Origin: Haematobia irritans
Taxonomy: Eukaryota; Arthropoda; Insecta; Diptera; Muscidae
Assembly (NCBI RefSeq): GCF_050003625.1
Contig: NC_134400.1
Coordinates: 49,713,096 to 49,777,095, forward strand
Direction of reading: 5' to 3'
DNA: 64,000 nt
The position numbers and the translations under genes are program-made. A model generated the notes under the pieces. It made no database searches. It saw nothing but the letters and a program-made list of their open reading frames with translations, and had not been told where the DNA came from. Below are positions 12,777-24,599 of the stretch, piece by piece; positions within the stretch are counted from its first letter, which is position 1; each line of letters begins with the position of its first letter.

Positions 12777-13721
12777 TACTGCTTTTGAATGGCTACGAAT
12801 GCATGCACAATAGGGCTATAACTTTTTAACAATTTTTGCGAATTTCAAAATTGGCATACTATAGTCCAATAGGTCATTAAAAACTATGAAGAAATACGTT
12901 TTTACTTTTTCGCTAGCGTCAAAAAAGTTCACCCACCAACAGCGATGAAGTTTAGAATATGCCCAGCAAAAACTCTCATTACCCGGTAATCTTGTAGGTA
13001 AGCCTATTTAAAAATTAATAACCACTTATTAATTGGCATCGCTTCGGATTACATTTACATACGCATGTCCTAGAAGGAAAGTACTTCTCCCCAGGCATAC
13101 TTTCGGCCATAAAATAAGTGCTCGCCAGTTCATTTGCCCCTAACGTTTCCTATTATATCAAGCATATGATACGGATTCTTCATTATTACGAGTATTCAAA
13201 TCGATTTTACTCGTATCCAATTTTTTAGAGTACATGCATTTGTAGTTTAAGTACAATAATATTTTGTCTTGGCTTAGTTAGTTACAAAATTTGACACATA
13301 GTAATATTTAGACAAAAATCTGTTAAAATTTAAAATCCTTTATATATTCTGGCAAAATTATTTTTTTCTGCACAATATACTCATGGCAATGTATTTTTGT
13401 TTTCAAATTCTTGTAACAGTTGTTAAAGTAAATTTCTGGAATAGGCTGAAAAGAACAAAACGAAAAACCATTTCACTTAGCGTTGGTTATCAAATGGCTA
13501 CAAACGCTCTAGGAGGCGGTTTCTGCAGATGAACAGACAAACGGATATTTGACGGTGATATATGCAGATTTTCTTTTAGTTTGTGTTGTATTTGATTTTT
13601 GATTTTATTTATATGTTGAAATACTAAATTGATAGATATTTTATATTCATTTGGTTCGTTTGTTGAACTCTGTGTTATAAAATATAATAGAAATATCAGC
13701 AAATTTATTAATATAGAAAAT
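12777..13721. other. AT-rich spacer, nothing recognised
   Basis: No terminal repeats, tRNA-like modules or convincing coding frames were found. Confidence 0.45.
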
Positions 13722-14232
13722 AAAAACAAGCGTGGACTACCGAAATTTCGATCAGGCCGAATCTTAGATACCCTCCACCATGAAGTACGTACAAATTGCT
13801 ACTAAAAACTGCCATCCACAATCGAATTACGTGGGTTGTGGTAACTGTTGCCGATGGAAAGGTATCTTAAATTTTCTTCACATTGTTTTCATCCCTCCTC
13901 CAAAGGATTGGAAATATACTAATTTTCTCATTCCGTTTGCAACACGAAATCTGGTATCAGACCCTCTAAAGCATATGAAGCGTGGTAAAATTCGGAGTTG
14001 ATCGATTAATGTGAATCGGTCCATCCGTTGTAATCATGCTTACTTCCAAATGACAAAAGGTATTGCCAATGGGTCATATCGGACTTTTAGTTATAGCCCC
14101 CATATAAACCGACCCCCCAAATTCGAAATATCCTTAAAAGCATATTTCATCCGATCTGGTTGTGTTTATTAAAATGTGTTAGGTGGTGTCAGTATCGACA
14201 TTCTAAACACCCTTCAAAAATTAGTTCATATT
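13722..14232. mobile_element. Two old HI ends joined
   Basis: 13722-13880 is the ACAAG terminus in minus orientation ('aggccgaatcttagataccc', 'ccatccacaatcgaatta'). From about 13890 the sequence is the hairpin end in plus orientation, without its outermost hairpin ('cattccgtttgcaacacgaa', 'cttccaaatgac', 'cccccatataaaccgacc'). Two oppositely oriented HI remnants abut here. Confidence 0.6.
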
Positions 14233-14790
14233 GGATTGCGGGATGATTGTTATGCATTGCAAACAACTTTTTATTTCTAAATCACTCGTCTGACAGTTGA
14301 AATGTTTATTCCAATGACAGTCAATTTTATTATTTACAGCCTTCAAAATAATTTTGATCTAATTATTTGGTTAATATTTGGCTGAAAAACTGCAGGTGGC
14401 TATCGTTAGAGTCCTCCATCATTTAAATGTATATTAATCAAATGTTTCTATCATTGCTCATTATCGTGATACTGGCAGTGTTGAATGGGGACGAACAACA
14501 CGGTAACAACACCAGAAATGATCCAAAATATGAAGCCCAGACTTTAGACCTTGGTCTAAAGCCATTGAAGTCCCAAAAATTGCAAGAGCTTATAAATGCA
14601 CGAAAAGTGACCATTTGTGAACATTTCGTGAACAAACAAACTGATCGCTTTCGATTGGCCCTCAGAACTCACGCGCCAACGACAGATACGGTGTAGGCCA
14701 CCATAACGTCTCGTATTCGTCGATTGTGGGTCAAAATAAATGCCCAGTATAATCGGGAAATGAGCTAAAATCTGTGGATCCAAGTAAACT
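14233..14790. other. Unassigned sequence with a small frame
   Basis: A plus-strand frame at 14427-14696 (89 aa) starts with a hydrophobic stretch (MFLSLLIIVILAVLNG) that could pass for a signal peptide. However, its last part ('tttcgattggccctcagaac') recurs at about 26978-27000 in non-coding repeat sequence, so a repeat origin is more likely. No family recognised. Confidence 0.3.
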
Positions 14791-14805
14791 TTTTTTTGAG
14801 TGTAT

Positions 14806-15900
14806 ACTAAAAAAAAAACATGAATCCAAAGATTTTGACCTTTCTTTAGGGCTTTTTGTTTAATTCCGAAACAAGGATGCGGCTTTTTTTAACTAAATAC
14901 ATTTTTGAAGCCTATCTGACTTTTAATTTAGGATCAATAAAAATAAAATTAGGATACTCTATTGAATTTTCATCCTATTTTACAATGTAGTAATAAAGCT
15001 ATTAACGTGCCAATTAAAAAATCCATATTATATCAGATACTTCGAGGAAAAAAAATGTTTTCTTAATTAATAAAACACTTTATGCCAAAAATAAAAAATA
15101 TTCAGAATAACTATTAGCCCTTATTTGAAGCGTTTTTATTTTAAATCTAAAGATTCAATATATCAGTGAATTTAAAAACCATATATTTAATTTAAAAAAA
15201 CAACAACAATGCTTAAAGAATAAAACCAACAAAAACAAAACGAATGGAAAAAGAAGAGGAAGCACGCTCCAAATAAACCCAGCCAACTGCACTCAAATCG
15301 ATGATTTGACTGTGACATAGGAAAAGAGATATGTTTGTTTCGAATTTATTTCGGCATAAGCCGGCTATCATACAAAACCTTTTTTCGGAAGGTTCAAGTG
15401 TGGTTCATTGTTGGGTTTAATGAACTGCCTGAATTTATTCTGATAATTGGTTGATAAATTTTCTGCAAGTAAAGGATGCTGATGAGGAATGTGGTAATTC
15501 CGAAACGTGCGTCCATCCAACCATCTTGCAGTCTATAGGGCTTTGCCCAAATAAATTTGACAATCATTCTTTTCCTCTGTTGGTTAAGCTACACTTGTAG
15601 TTTAGTCAATGCATGGTTTTAAGCTGAAATCAAAAAACAACAACAATGTTTAAAAAAATTTTTTACTTTAAGGGAAATTTTCCTTAGTTTAAGGACATGC
15701 AACTTTAACGGAGGGATACAAATTTGGAAGATTCGTGTCCTAAATTTAATGAAAACAAATTTTTGAGGCATATGTTATAAACTTTCTTTTAATTAAAATT
15801 TAATTGTTTTAAGGAAATTGGTCCTTAATATAGTGTAAATTGTGCGTCCCAAATTTTAGGTTGTAAAATCTTTCATATTAGGTCAATATTTTTTGTAGTG
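14806..15900 (+). mobile_element. M1-family TA-element with a P-family insertion
   Basis: M1 landmarks in order: 'aatccaaagattttgacctt', 'ggatcaataaaaataaaatt', 'ttcgtgtcctaaatttaatg' and 'ttaggtcaatattttttgta'. The ends are degraded versions of CACT...AGTG next to TA. The interior from about 15198 to 15645 is a P-family copy (next feature). Confidence 0.6.
15198..15645. mobile_element. P-family element inside M1
   Basis: Matches 29.36-29.87 kb over several hundred bases ('cagccaactgcactcaaatc', 'cttttttcggaaggttcaag', 'tagtttagtcaatgca'). It is bordered by 'aacaacaacaatg' on both sides. The 15.2- and 29.5-kb copies share no long reading frame. Confidence 0.55.
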
Positions 15901-15964
15901 TATTCTGGAAGGTATAAAATTTATTTTTTAAGCAAATGTTAAATTATGTATAGTGGAAGCCCTT

Positions 15965-16290
15965 CTCAGTAATACTGGTGAAATTTCTGAGTCTTTCAAC
16001 GTTTTTCGAAGTAGTTTCCCCGAAATTTGGAACGCCGTTCGGACTTGGTTATAAGAAGGAGGTCCCTTGTCAATGAGCTAAATATGGAATCGGAGAGCTC
16101 TCAGTGATACCACAAGGGACTGAATAGTCTAAGTGGGCCTGAAATATCGGCCTGCCACTGTACCTAACCTAATCCAGGCTCATTTGGAATAGTGTAGCAG
16201 TCCATTGTGATACCACAAGTTTCTCTCTAAGTTTTATGTTGTAGCTCAATGGCAAGGAACCTCCTTTTATAGCCGATTCCGAACGCATTT
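15965..16290. mobile_element. Two SINE tail fragments, head-on
   Basis: 15965-16172 is the plus-oriented SINE body and tail ('cagtaatactggtg', 'gaacgccgttcggac', 'tacctaacctaatcc'). 16171-16290 is the same body in minus orientation ('tccattgtgataccacaag', 'caatggcaaggaacctcc'). The tRNA-derived heads are missing from both. Confidence 0.7.
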
Positions 16291-16304
16291 TCATATAGGG
16301 GAAA

Positions 16305-16460
16305 AGTACATTTTAATCAAAATCCATTAGCAGAAATCAATTGGATCAACAGACTTTGGTGATTGATTCTATCACTTTCGTGATTGAAGCAGTTTCAGTT
16401 AAAAATTAATTGGATCAAATAATTTCGTGGTTGATACCAAAAAAACTAATTTTTCTGTGT
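16305..16460. mobile_element. Remnant of the TTAATTGA palindromic MITE
   Basis: Shares 'gttaaaaattaattggatca' and 'aatttcgtggttga' with the complete copy at 38839-39125 and ends near 'tttttctgtgtaacc'. Confidence 0.5.
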
Positions 16461-17101
16461 AACCAAAATTCTACTAAAACTAAAAGTAGCGATTGTATTA
16501 GATACCTCTCTAGCATAGAATTCAGAGAGGGTTTTACAACATCTATACAAAACTCATTTATACTACTGGGTAATTGTGTTGTTGGTGTTGCTGTTGCTAT
16601 TTTGTTTTTAATAAATTCAAGTGCTTTTATATAGGTATAGATATCTGATGATTGGTATGGGTGAGCGCAAATTATTTCAAGTGTTGCATGAAGCATCTGT
16701 ACCATATGCGAACCATATGTGGTCCATGACAATGTGTGTTAGGATGTAGCTATGATGGAGAGGGCCTTAAGACTTAGTTGTGCCCTTCAGTGGCACCAAT
16801 CATAAACCAACATCAATAGGCATACTACAAACTACTGCACAGACATATATACATCCAGAAATTTATCTAAACTATCCGTAGAACAAGAGAAAACATATGC
16901 CGCCACATATTTATGTCGTTTCACCATATGGATACGCAAAATAGTGGCAAATAAATGCTTTGTTTAAATTTTAGGCTACAAATAAGAGATGATTTTGCCA
17001 TACTCTAGTGAATGATAAAAGACTAGCAGATTTTGATGTATTTGCTTATATATAAATAACGGTATAGTAGCTCATGAAGTAAGATTAATAAATGGGATAT
17101 C
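16461..17101. other. Unassigned spacer
   Basis: No family recognised and no convincing gene. Confidence 0.4.
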
Positions 17102-17771
17102 TACACGGACGAAAAAGACTGTTTTTCATATGTTTGGGTATAAACATTATATGTTTGGAACTCAAATTTTTAAACACAATATTTTTGAGTGCAAACATAT
17201 AATGTTCATAAACTAGCATAATATGTTTGGGACATATATGTTAATATGTTAGAACATATTATGTTTGGGACATAAAATGTTTGTAAATATAATATGCTTG
17301 GATGCAAACATATATTAATTTAGAAATAGCCCATAAACATATATGTGTTTACAAAGAGAGACAAAGTGTATGCTGGAAGTAAAATAATGAAAGTAACCAA
17401 TTGGCGCATTACAAAGATATATACACAAAGAAAATTTCATTAAATATAGGACAAATACTATGTGTGAATATAAACAAGTATAAATTTACATATTATGAGT
17501 AAACATATATATGTTGTGATATAAGACTTCGCCAAAAATTGTATATGCTTAAGTAAAATATTAAAATGAGTATTCGGAGAGAAAATTCATTCGGAACCAA
17601 GATAAAATATATTTGAAAAAAAAGAGCATGAGTTTTGTTTATCATTTTCGCATTACGGGCACAATTTTTTTGTTTCGTCAAAACAAATCGGAACGTAGGA
17701 CGAGTAAGTCAAAATATTCAAACAAAGGTAATTAAAGGGATCTTCATAAAAACTAACGAAAGGGCACTATA

Positions 17772-18478
17772 CACTGAACAAAAAGCATGTTCGTTTCCAA
17801 AGATTGTGTCTCCACTTTAACAATTTTGATATTGATTCCGAATCAAAGAAGCGGAGAAAACAAGTAAGGATGCTTTTAAGACACAATTCTCTTTTAAATG
17901 GGGTTTTGTGTACTTGACTCTACGAAGCACATTTCAATTTTTCGCTTTTTCAGCTTTTTGCATATGCTATAAAATGTCCGTTAAAAACAAGACTTCCAGT
18001 AGAAATTATGCTATGTTTCAAGTAAAAATTGTCTTTAAAATAAAGTATTGGAAAACATATCCTATTTTTTAATGATTTTTGCCTTGTAGTCAAGATGCAA
18101 AAATGCAACAAATTTAAAGACAGTTTCATTAATTTTAAAGAATTTTTCTGAATTATTAAAGTCAAGTTGACCTTAGTCCAAAATTTGTTCTTTCATGTTA
18201 TGATACCCATTTTTAAGTCAAATCACTTAATTATAACGACAACACGACTTCATTGAAAGTATCGTCCTTTGAACATGGAAAAAAACTTTATATTAGAGAA
18301 ATGCGTCTTCTACAAACAATTGTTTACACCAAAATAAATTTAAATAAATTGTTCACACCAAAATAAATTTATGTGCTGTTGCAAAATTACTGTTTAGAAT
18401 TTAAATATAATGTGCTTTTGAATGGTTATCGTTAACCTTAGGATTCGATGGAAAAATATTTCTATATACTCGAATACG
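17772..18478 (+). mobile_element. M2-family TA-element inside A1
   Basis: Starts TA|CACTGAACAAAAAGCATG followed by 'ccaaagattgtg', and runs through 'tccgaatcaaagaagcgg', 'agtaaggatgcttttaagac' and the right-end type 'gatggaaaaatatttctata'. M2 copies are also at 40.0, 43.9, 51.3, 53.3 and 56.3 kb. Confidence 0.55.
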
Positions 18479-18788
18479 CGTTCTTCTTTTGTAAGAGTTT
18501 TTGAATTTCTTCGGAAATTTTAAACTTGTATAGAAAAACCTTTATTTGTTACACAATTTTTATTTTTGCAATAAAAAAATAATATTTGATTTGAACTCAG
18601 TCCATTTCGTTTGTATCAAGCATTTTTCTTTTCTGACTTTAAGTCTTTTATAAAACACACTTTACAATTTCGTAGTAAAAAATTAATATAATAGTATGTA
18701 ATGCTGAACACCTTTTCGGGAACTTCCGAACGAATCTGGAATATATGTTAAAAAAATATATTTAAAAAAAAAATAAAATAAAAAAATG

Positions 18789-18863
18789 GTGTTGGTCGAA
18801 GCAGGGATCGAACCCAGGTCCCCGTCACGCAAGGCGGACGACCAACCACTGCTCCACGCTGCC
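18789..18863 (-). other. tRNA-like module (A and B box) in A1
   Basis: The minus strand reads GGCAGCGTGGAGCAGTGGTT... then CTGGGTTCGATCCCTG. GGTTCGATCC is a perfect pol III B box and TGGAGCAGTGG fits an A box. The T-stem pairing is weak and no mature tRNA cloverleaf could be drawn with confidence, so this is tRNA-derived rather than a functional tRNA gene. Confidence 0.6.
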
Positions 18864-18990
18864 AACAAATGCATGTTTAACAATGTTATGTTGTTAAACA
18901 ATGTTATGTTTGCATCGGCTCGTGGGCGCCGCAAGCTATGCTATATAAATATAACTTATAAGGATAATTATCTCTTGATGACCATAACAG

Positions 18991-19060
18991 CTACGTAGGC
19001 CAGTGGTTAGTGTGCTGGCTTACAAACTCTGTGGTCCGCTGTTCGAATCCCCGTCCGGCA
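18991..19060 (+). other. Second tRNA-like module in A1
   Basis: Reads CTACGTAGGCCAGTGGTTAG ... GGTCCGCTGTTCGAATCCCC. GTTCGAATCC is B-box-like and lies at 19041-19050. The 3' half recurs in A4 (27966-28010) and A5 (47140-47186), always just before 'aaaggtaaaatta'. Confidence 0.6.
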
Positions 19061-19572
19061 AAAGGTAAAATTAAAAAAAAATATATATATAAAATATAAT
19101 AATTTCTTCTAAAATGTTTGTATTACAGAAAAAGTGCTAAAAACTAAAAAACTCGTGGAAGTGAGAAAAATGTAAGGGAATATACAATTAGGCAGAAAAA
19201 AAATTTGAGCACAATCTTCTTTGGGAGAAAATTCTTCTAAGCATATAATATTTTTGGGTTCAAAATGTTTCCAAACATATTATATGTTCACATAAGAACA
19301 TATAGTTTTTTGGAAGACAACATTATTGAATTTGGATGGAAAAATACAAAATGTTTGGAACTTAGACTACCCAAACATATTATATTGTTTAGACCAATAT
19401 GCCTTCAAACATATTATATATTGGAAGAAATCAAACATATAAATGTTTGGGCAATACCCAAAAATTTATATGCTTGAAGCAAAATATGTTTGGGAATATA
19501 TGTTACAGAAACGATTTTTTTTGAGGGTGTACCAAGGCGTTCAAATAAAAAACATATTCAGCATTCACACAG

Positions 19573-19815
19573 GTAAGTAAAGTCTAAAGTCAGGCGGGAC
19601 CGATTATATTATACCCTTCACCATTATGTAGACCAAAATTTGTGTTACAATCTCAACTCCTTCAAATTTGTTGGGAGTTATTATCAAGGTTTATATTCCT
19701 ATATACAAATATTTATATCTGAAACGATTTGGAGACAATTTTTTGTACTTCTAAAAAATCGATAGAATTAAAAATGAAATCGGCTAACACCCTGGGATGA
19801 AGCACAATGTTAGTA
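19573..19815 (-). mobile_element. HII terminal unit, first of a tandem pair
   Basis: Begins 'gtaagtaaagtctaaagtc', then 'cgggaccgattatattatac', and ends 'cacaatgttagtaaaaaaaa'. The next unit follows immediately. Confidence 0.7.
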
Positions 19816-20390
19816 AAAAAAACAAGTAAGGAAAGTCTAAAATCGGGAGGGGCCGACTATATTATACCCTGCACCACTTTGTAGATCTAAATTGTCGATA
19901 CCATATCACATCCGTCAAATGTGTTGGGGGCTATATATAAAGGTTTGTCCCAAAAACATAAATTTAAATATCACTCGATCAGGACAGAATTTGATAGACT
20001 TGTACAAAATCTATAGACTAAAAATTTAAGTCGGCTAATGCACCAGGGTGGAACACAATGTTGGTAAAAAATATGGGAAACATTTAAATCTGAAACAATT
20101 TTAAGGAAACTTCGCAAAAGTTTATTTATGATTTATCGCTCGATATATATGTATTAGAAGTTTAGGAAAATTTGAGTCATTTTTACAACTTTTCTACTAA
20201 GCAGTGGGGATTTTACAAGGAAAATGTTGGTATTTTGACCATTTTTGGCGAAATCAGAAAAACATATATATGGGAGCTATGTCTAATTCTACTCCCTGTG
20301 CAAAATTTCAATTAAATCGGAGTAAAAGATTGGCCACTGTGGTCATATGAGTGTAAATCGGGCGAACGATATATATGGGAGCTATATATA
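19816..20390 (-). mobile_element. HII element, second tandem unit
   Basis: Begins 'acaagtaaggaaagtctaaa' and continues without interruption through 'gttggtaaaaaatatgggaa' (about 20062-20081) to the A2 fragment. That undisturbed stretch is the empty-site version of the place where the cassette at 61842 has inserted. Confidence 0.7.
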
Positions 20391-20683
20391 CGGTTGAAAA
20401 AGACTGTTTTTCATATGTTTGGCTATAAACATTATATGTTTGGAACACAAATTTTTAAACACAATATTTTTGAGTGCAAGCATATAATGTTCATAAACTA
20501 GCATAACATGTTTGGGACATATATGTTAATATGTTAGAACATATTATGTTTGGGACATAAAATGTTTGTAAATATAATATGCTTGGATGCAAACATATAT
20601 TAATTTAGAAATAGCCTATAAACATATATGTGTTTAGTAGCTTGGAGCGCTATTTAACAGGGAGCGATATTGAATTAAGTTGG
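20391..20683 (+). mobile_element. A-family fragment A2 (left end only)
   Basis: Matches A4 and A5 from 'ggttgaaaaagactg' to 'agcgatattgaattaagttg', then breaks off. The right end is absent. Confidence 0.75.
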
Positions 20684-20860
20684 TCCTTGAGCAAAGAAAA
20701 CCCCCTGAACCAAATTTCATCAAAATCGATTAAAAATTACGATCGGAATCTTGCGATATTTGGGACCCCACAAAATTTGGTCTAAAACCAATATTTCTGA
20801 TAGTTACGTTTTTTTAACAAAAATTCATTAGCCCTAACTACAATGTGGTTTAGCCTATAA
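20684..20860 (-). mobile_element. HII remnant
   Basis: HII wording 'accaaatttcatcaaaatcg', 'ctaaaaccaatatttctgat' and a decayed end hairpin ('cctaactacaatgtggttta'). Confidence 0.5.
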
Positions 20861-20948
20861 ACAAAATTTACTTAATTTTGTGTGGATGGCATGCCCATAT
20901 TCGGTCAATATTTTTTCAGTGCACATGAATAATAACTACTTCCACCTA

Positions 20949-22049
20949 CACGCAGAGAAGAAACATGATTGTCACAATCATATTCGAAGAGCAAAATAAT
21001 ATGGTAGGAGCAATTTTTGCGGCGACCATGTAACATTTTCACCTGCAACCATGTTGGCTCTGTGAACATGGTTCTAAGAAAAATAAAATTGTCCTCATCT
21101 AAAATGTTATTATATTGATAAAAATAATTTTGTCAAAATACAATGGTCACAATGGATCTAAAATGCTATGGTATTCGTCAAAAATGTTTTTCTTCCATTT
21201 AAAAGAACATGGTCACAACTTAAAATGTTTTGATCTTTATGAAAAAACTTTTTTCGTCGTCGAAAAAAGGACGCCCCTTGAAACACAAAATTAACTTTAT
21301 TTATTTGTTTTATTTATTTATAAACTAATTCATTGTTTATTTGTATTTATAATGTCGTGCAAGCAAACATCACATATTTTTACACACTCTATTTTGGTTC
21401 AATTTCAACAATAAGTAATCATTCCATATTTACTTCGTGCCCATCAAATTTAAAAATGCAGGCATCATGTAACTGCAAATAAAAATAAATTATACCATAA
21501 GCAAAATACAGAACAAAAACCAGGTAAATTTTTTTCAATTACACTTTCCTTTTTTGTGTTCACATAAAACCACGTGCCACTTCTGAATAAATAAATTAAC
21601 ACAAAACACAGTAATTCCGTATTATCCTTCCATTCGAAGCAGCAATCAACACACGACTGACGCGCAAAATGAAAATTGTGTGTACCTACTCAATGTTTTT
21701 ATAAAATTCTTTTCGCTGCAAAAAAGTTAAAAAATTAAATGGTCACGAAAAAATTTATCTTTATGACCATGTAATGGTTCTAGACATGTCTATTCCTAAC
21801 CTATAAAAATACTTTTTTCTCTGCAAAAAAGTAAAAAAATTGAATGGTCAGGTACATGATTTTCCCGACCATGTAATGGTCTCAAATTCTATCATTTAAA
21901 TAATAGAACATGTTTGCGGCATTTGAGAACCATTTAAATGCTTATTGCCAATATATATTTTTCTCCGCTCGAAAATTATTTTTACAAAGACAAAATACAT
22001 GGTTAAATGTATGCGGCAACCATGTCCAAACATGTTTTTTCTGTGCGTG
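20949..22049. mobile_element. B-family TA-element (MITE), complete
   Basis: Starts CACGCAGAGAAGAAACATG and ends with the reverse complement of CACGCACAGAAAAAACATG: a 19-bp inverted terminus with 3 mismatches, flanked by TA on both sides. The 1101-bp interior is non-coding and rich in ACCATG/CATGGT words near both ends ('aatggtcac', 'accatgtaatggt'). Confidence 0.85.
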
Positions 22050-22051
22050 TA

Positions 22052-22210
22052 GTTCCAAGGTAATAGCTGGACAGACATCGCTAGTTGGTGTCAGAATTTC
22101 ACTACGATCAAAAATATTTGTACGTTATGAGATATGAGACGGATATTTCGATATGTTACAAAGCGAATGACAAACTTAAAACACCACCATTCTATAGTGG
22201 AGAACTATAT
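22052..22210 (-). mobile_element. Decayed Helentron-like end
   Basis: 'cagaatttcactacgatc', 'atatttcgatatgttacaaa' and 'caccattctatagtggagaa' match the HI hairpin end with many changes. Confidence 0.5.
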
Positions 22211-22894
22211 TTGAATTAAAATGTCTTTAGTTAAAATAAATTTGTTTTTAATATTGTGCAATGCATTTTCAATGTATTTTCCTAAAATTATATCACAAGA
22301 TTTCGGCTGACCCAAGTCGGGACGTGTATTATTGCATAGTTCTTAAGTGAAGGAATCAAAGTAATTAAATTACGACACAAATAAGAATTGTTATAGCGAA
22401 TATTAATTTTGAAGATAAAAGATTGAGCATTTCGAAGAAACATAAAAATTTTATAAAAGAGACAAACGTTCGTTTTGGAAACATTAATTTTTTTAATGTA
22501 AAAGTTTCAATGATGTCTCTTCGTACATCAATGTAACAATCAGTTTTATTTCTTTTTCATTTATCTTCCTTCCACGTACATGAAATGTCCTATACTTTAT
22601 TGCAATAAATTGCTTTAATATTGTAAGGTACCCACGATAACGATATTGAGTAGGATATATGGCATAATCTAAGCTAATTTCAATAATAAATGGCTATCTG
22701 TTTAATGAACACATCCTGTGAAAGCCATAATTCCATGTGTGGCTCATGATAACAAAGATAAATTTGTGACGCAAAATCAAATAATTGCACTACAATCAAT
22801 AATTAATATTTAATAGCAAATTATGATGGCTCACATTATAATCGATTGAACGGCCATAATAATTTATATGGCAAAGAGACATATTGCAGGCATA
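22211..22894. other. Unassigned spacer
   Basis: AT-rich, nothing recognised on either strand. Confidence 0.45.
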
Positions 22895-23887
22895 CACCCT
22901 CAAAAAAATCGCTTCTCTAACATATTTTCCAAACATATTTTGCAGGAAGCATATATATTATTGGATACTGCCGAAACATTAATGTGTTTGTCTTATGTGA
23001 ACATATTGTATGTTTGGAAGCATTTTGAGCCCAAAAATATTATATGCTTGGAAGAATTCTCCCCAAAGAAGATTGTGCTCATTCCCTCACATAATTTTCA
23101 TTTCCACGAAATTTTTTAGTTCTTGGCACCTTTTTCTGTAATACAAATAATGTTGAAGAAATTATTCAATTTTATAAATTTTTTAATTTTTATCATTCTC
23201 CAGAAACATACATTTGTTTGCCACGTGGAGCAATAGTTAGCATGTCCGCCTTTCATGCAAAGGGTCGTGGGTTCAATCCCTGCTCCGACCGTACACCAAT
23301 TTTTTTTTTAATTTACACATTTATATTTATACTATATTAAATTTTTATAATGAAACTTCGAAATGTGGGTTATTAACAGTCAGAAACAGTGCTTGATATA
23401 AACGAAATGGACTGAGCTTTTGGATAAAATATTATTTTTTTTTATTGGAAAAATAACAATGTTTGGCCTTGTCATAAAACAGTTTTCCGAAACAACATAC
23501 AAGCAATTTCACACAAGTTGCTCTCTTTTGATTCTCTCGCTGTGTTATGTTGATATCTTTCGTCAACCCTGACGGTTTCCATCTCTATTTCTTTCTCTAT
23601 ACTATCTCTCTCTCTCTGTCGCTCTCTGAATAAAATATCACAACATATATATGTTTACTCGAAATTTGTAAATGTATATATGTTTACATTAACACATATT
23701 ATTTTTATGAAACATTCATGCCCCAAACATAATATATTCTAAAATACTAACATATGTGTCCCAAACATTTAGAGTTAATTTAGGAACATTACATGTTTGC
23801 ACTTAAATATATTGTGTTTAAAAATTGTGCCCGAACACACATTTTGTTTATATCGGAACATATGAAAAACATATTTTTCTAACAGTG
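22895..23887 (-). mobile_element. A-family TA-element, copy A3
   Basis: Minus orientation. The plus strand starts CACCCTCAAAAAAATCGCTT and ends ATATTTTTCTAACAGTG, with TA at 22893-22894 and 23888-23889. ATATGTTTGG-type words lie at both ends. The interior has a tRNA-like module and a CT-rich tract (23577-23628). It is 993 bp with no transposase. Confidence 0.75.
23219..23290 (+). other. tRNA-like module in A3
   Basis: Reads TGCCACGTGGAGCAATAGTT... then GTGGGTTCAATCCCTGCTCC. The B box is GGTTCAATCC. The wording resembles the heads of the SINEs at 43.8 and 52.0 kb ('gcatgtccgcc', 'gtcgtgggttc'). Relative to the transposon it lies in antisense. Confidence 0.6.
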
Positions 23888-23889
23888 TA

Positions 23890-24304
23890 CCATCCATACA
23901 TGCATGCAAGTAATCAACTGGGTAATGAGAGCGTTTCCTATGTACATTTCCCCCCATGAGACAGGAGGTTGGAGAAGGGAAATCATACAGGGTGATTGGT
24001 AAGTATTACAACCAATTTCAGGTTGCTATCATTTCTAAACCGCTCTTCTGACAACTAACAGATTTATTTCAGTAACAATTCATCATACTGTTTACAAGCT
24101 AACGAAATTATTTTTGTCTATGGCATTCACAAATAAAGTTATTCGTGATGGAATTCAAGCGGAAATGTATATTTGGAAAAATCACAAGCTAGTACACTTA
24201 ACGGAAAAGTTTATTCGCATTAACGATGTTGACCCTCCCTTAAGGATTTTGTTTCTAAGCCACAAATGCTGCTTCCTTATAATAAGGACATTTTTTAGGA
24301 AGCT
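23890..24304. other. Unassigned sequence
   Basis: Contains 'gtaagtattacaaccaattt' and a 65-aa frame (24114-24311) without recognisable features. No call made. Confidence 0.35.
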
Positions 24305-24599
24305 ACACTGAAAACAATATTTTCTTGATATTATAGATTACGCAACCTAAATTTTAGCATAAGCAATTTACAAAATATTATGAACAAATTTCTTTAAAAT
24401 AATGAAATTTTAATTTAAATAATGTTTATAATCTTTGACTCAATTTTGTTGTGTTTAAATTTAGGACAGAAATTTAGGAATGTCTTAGAACGAAGGCAAA
24501 TTTTCCTTAAAGTAAATAAACAAATCTTTTATTTAAGAAATCGTCTTTATCTTAAGTGAAATATCGAATTTTAGATATAAGATAAATACGCTGCAAATA

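Larger units (their letters stand above)
17104..19529 (+). mobile_element. A-family TA-element, copy A1
   Basis: Begins CACGGACGAAAAAGACTG and ends CGATTTTTTTTGAGGGTG, with TA on both sides (17102-17103, 19530-19531). Both terminal regions carry many copies of ATATGTTTGG-type words, inverted relative to each other, as is usual for subterminal transposase-binding arrays (inference). The interior holds an M2 element (from 17772) and two tRNA-like modules. No transposase is encoded, so the copy is non-autonomous. Confidence 0.75.

Noticed and set aside
14427..14696. Possible secreted peptide gene with signal sequence
   Set aside because: The 3' part recurs in repeat sequence at about 26.98 kb. 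No splice, homology or promoter support.
17104..17360. CAC termini taken as a Transib (RAG-like) element
   Set aside because: Transib makes 5-bp GC-rich duplications. These elements show 2-bp TA or CA.
18789..18863. Functional tRNA gene
   Set aside because: Good B box but poor T-stem pairing and no convincing cloverleaf. Similar modules recur inside transposons and SINEs.
22868..23119. 83-aa frame
   Set aside because: Lies across the inverted ATATGTTTGG array of transposon A3. No protein features.
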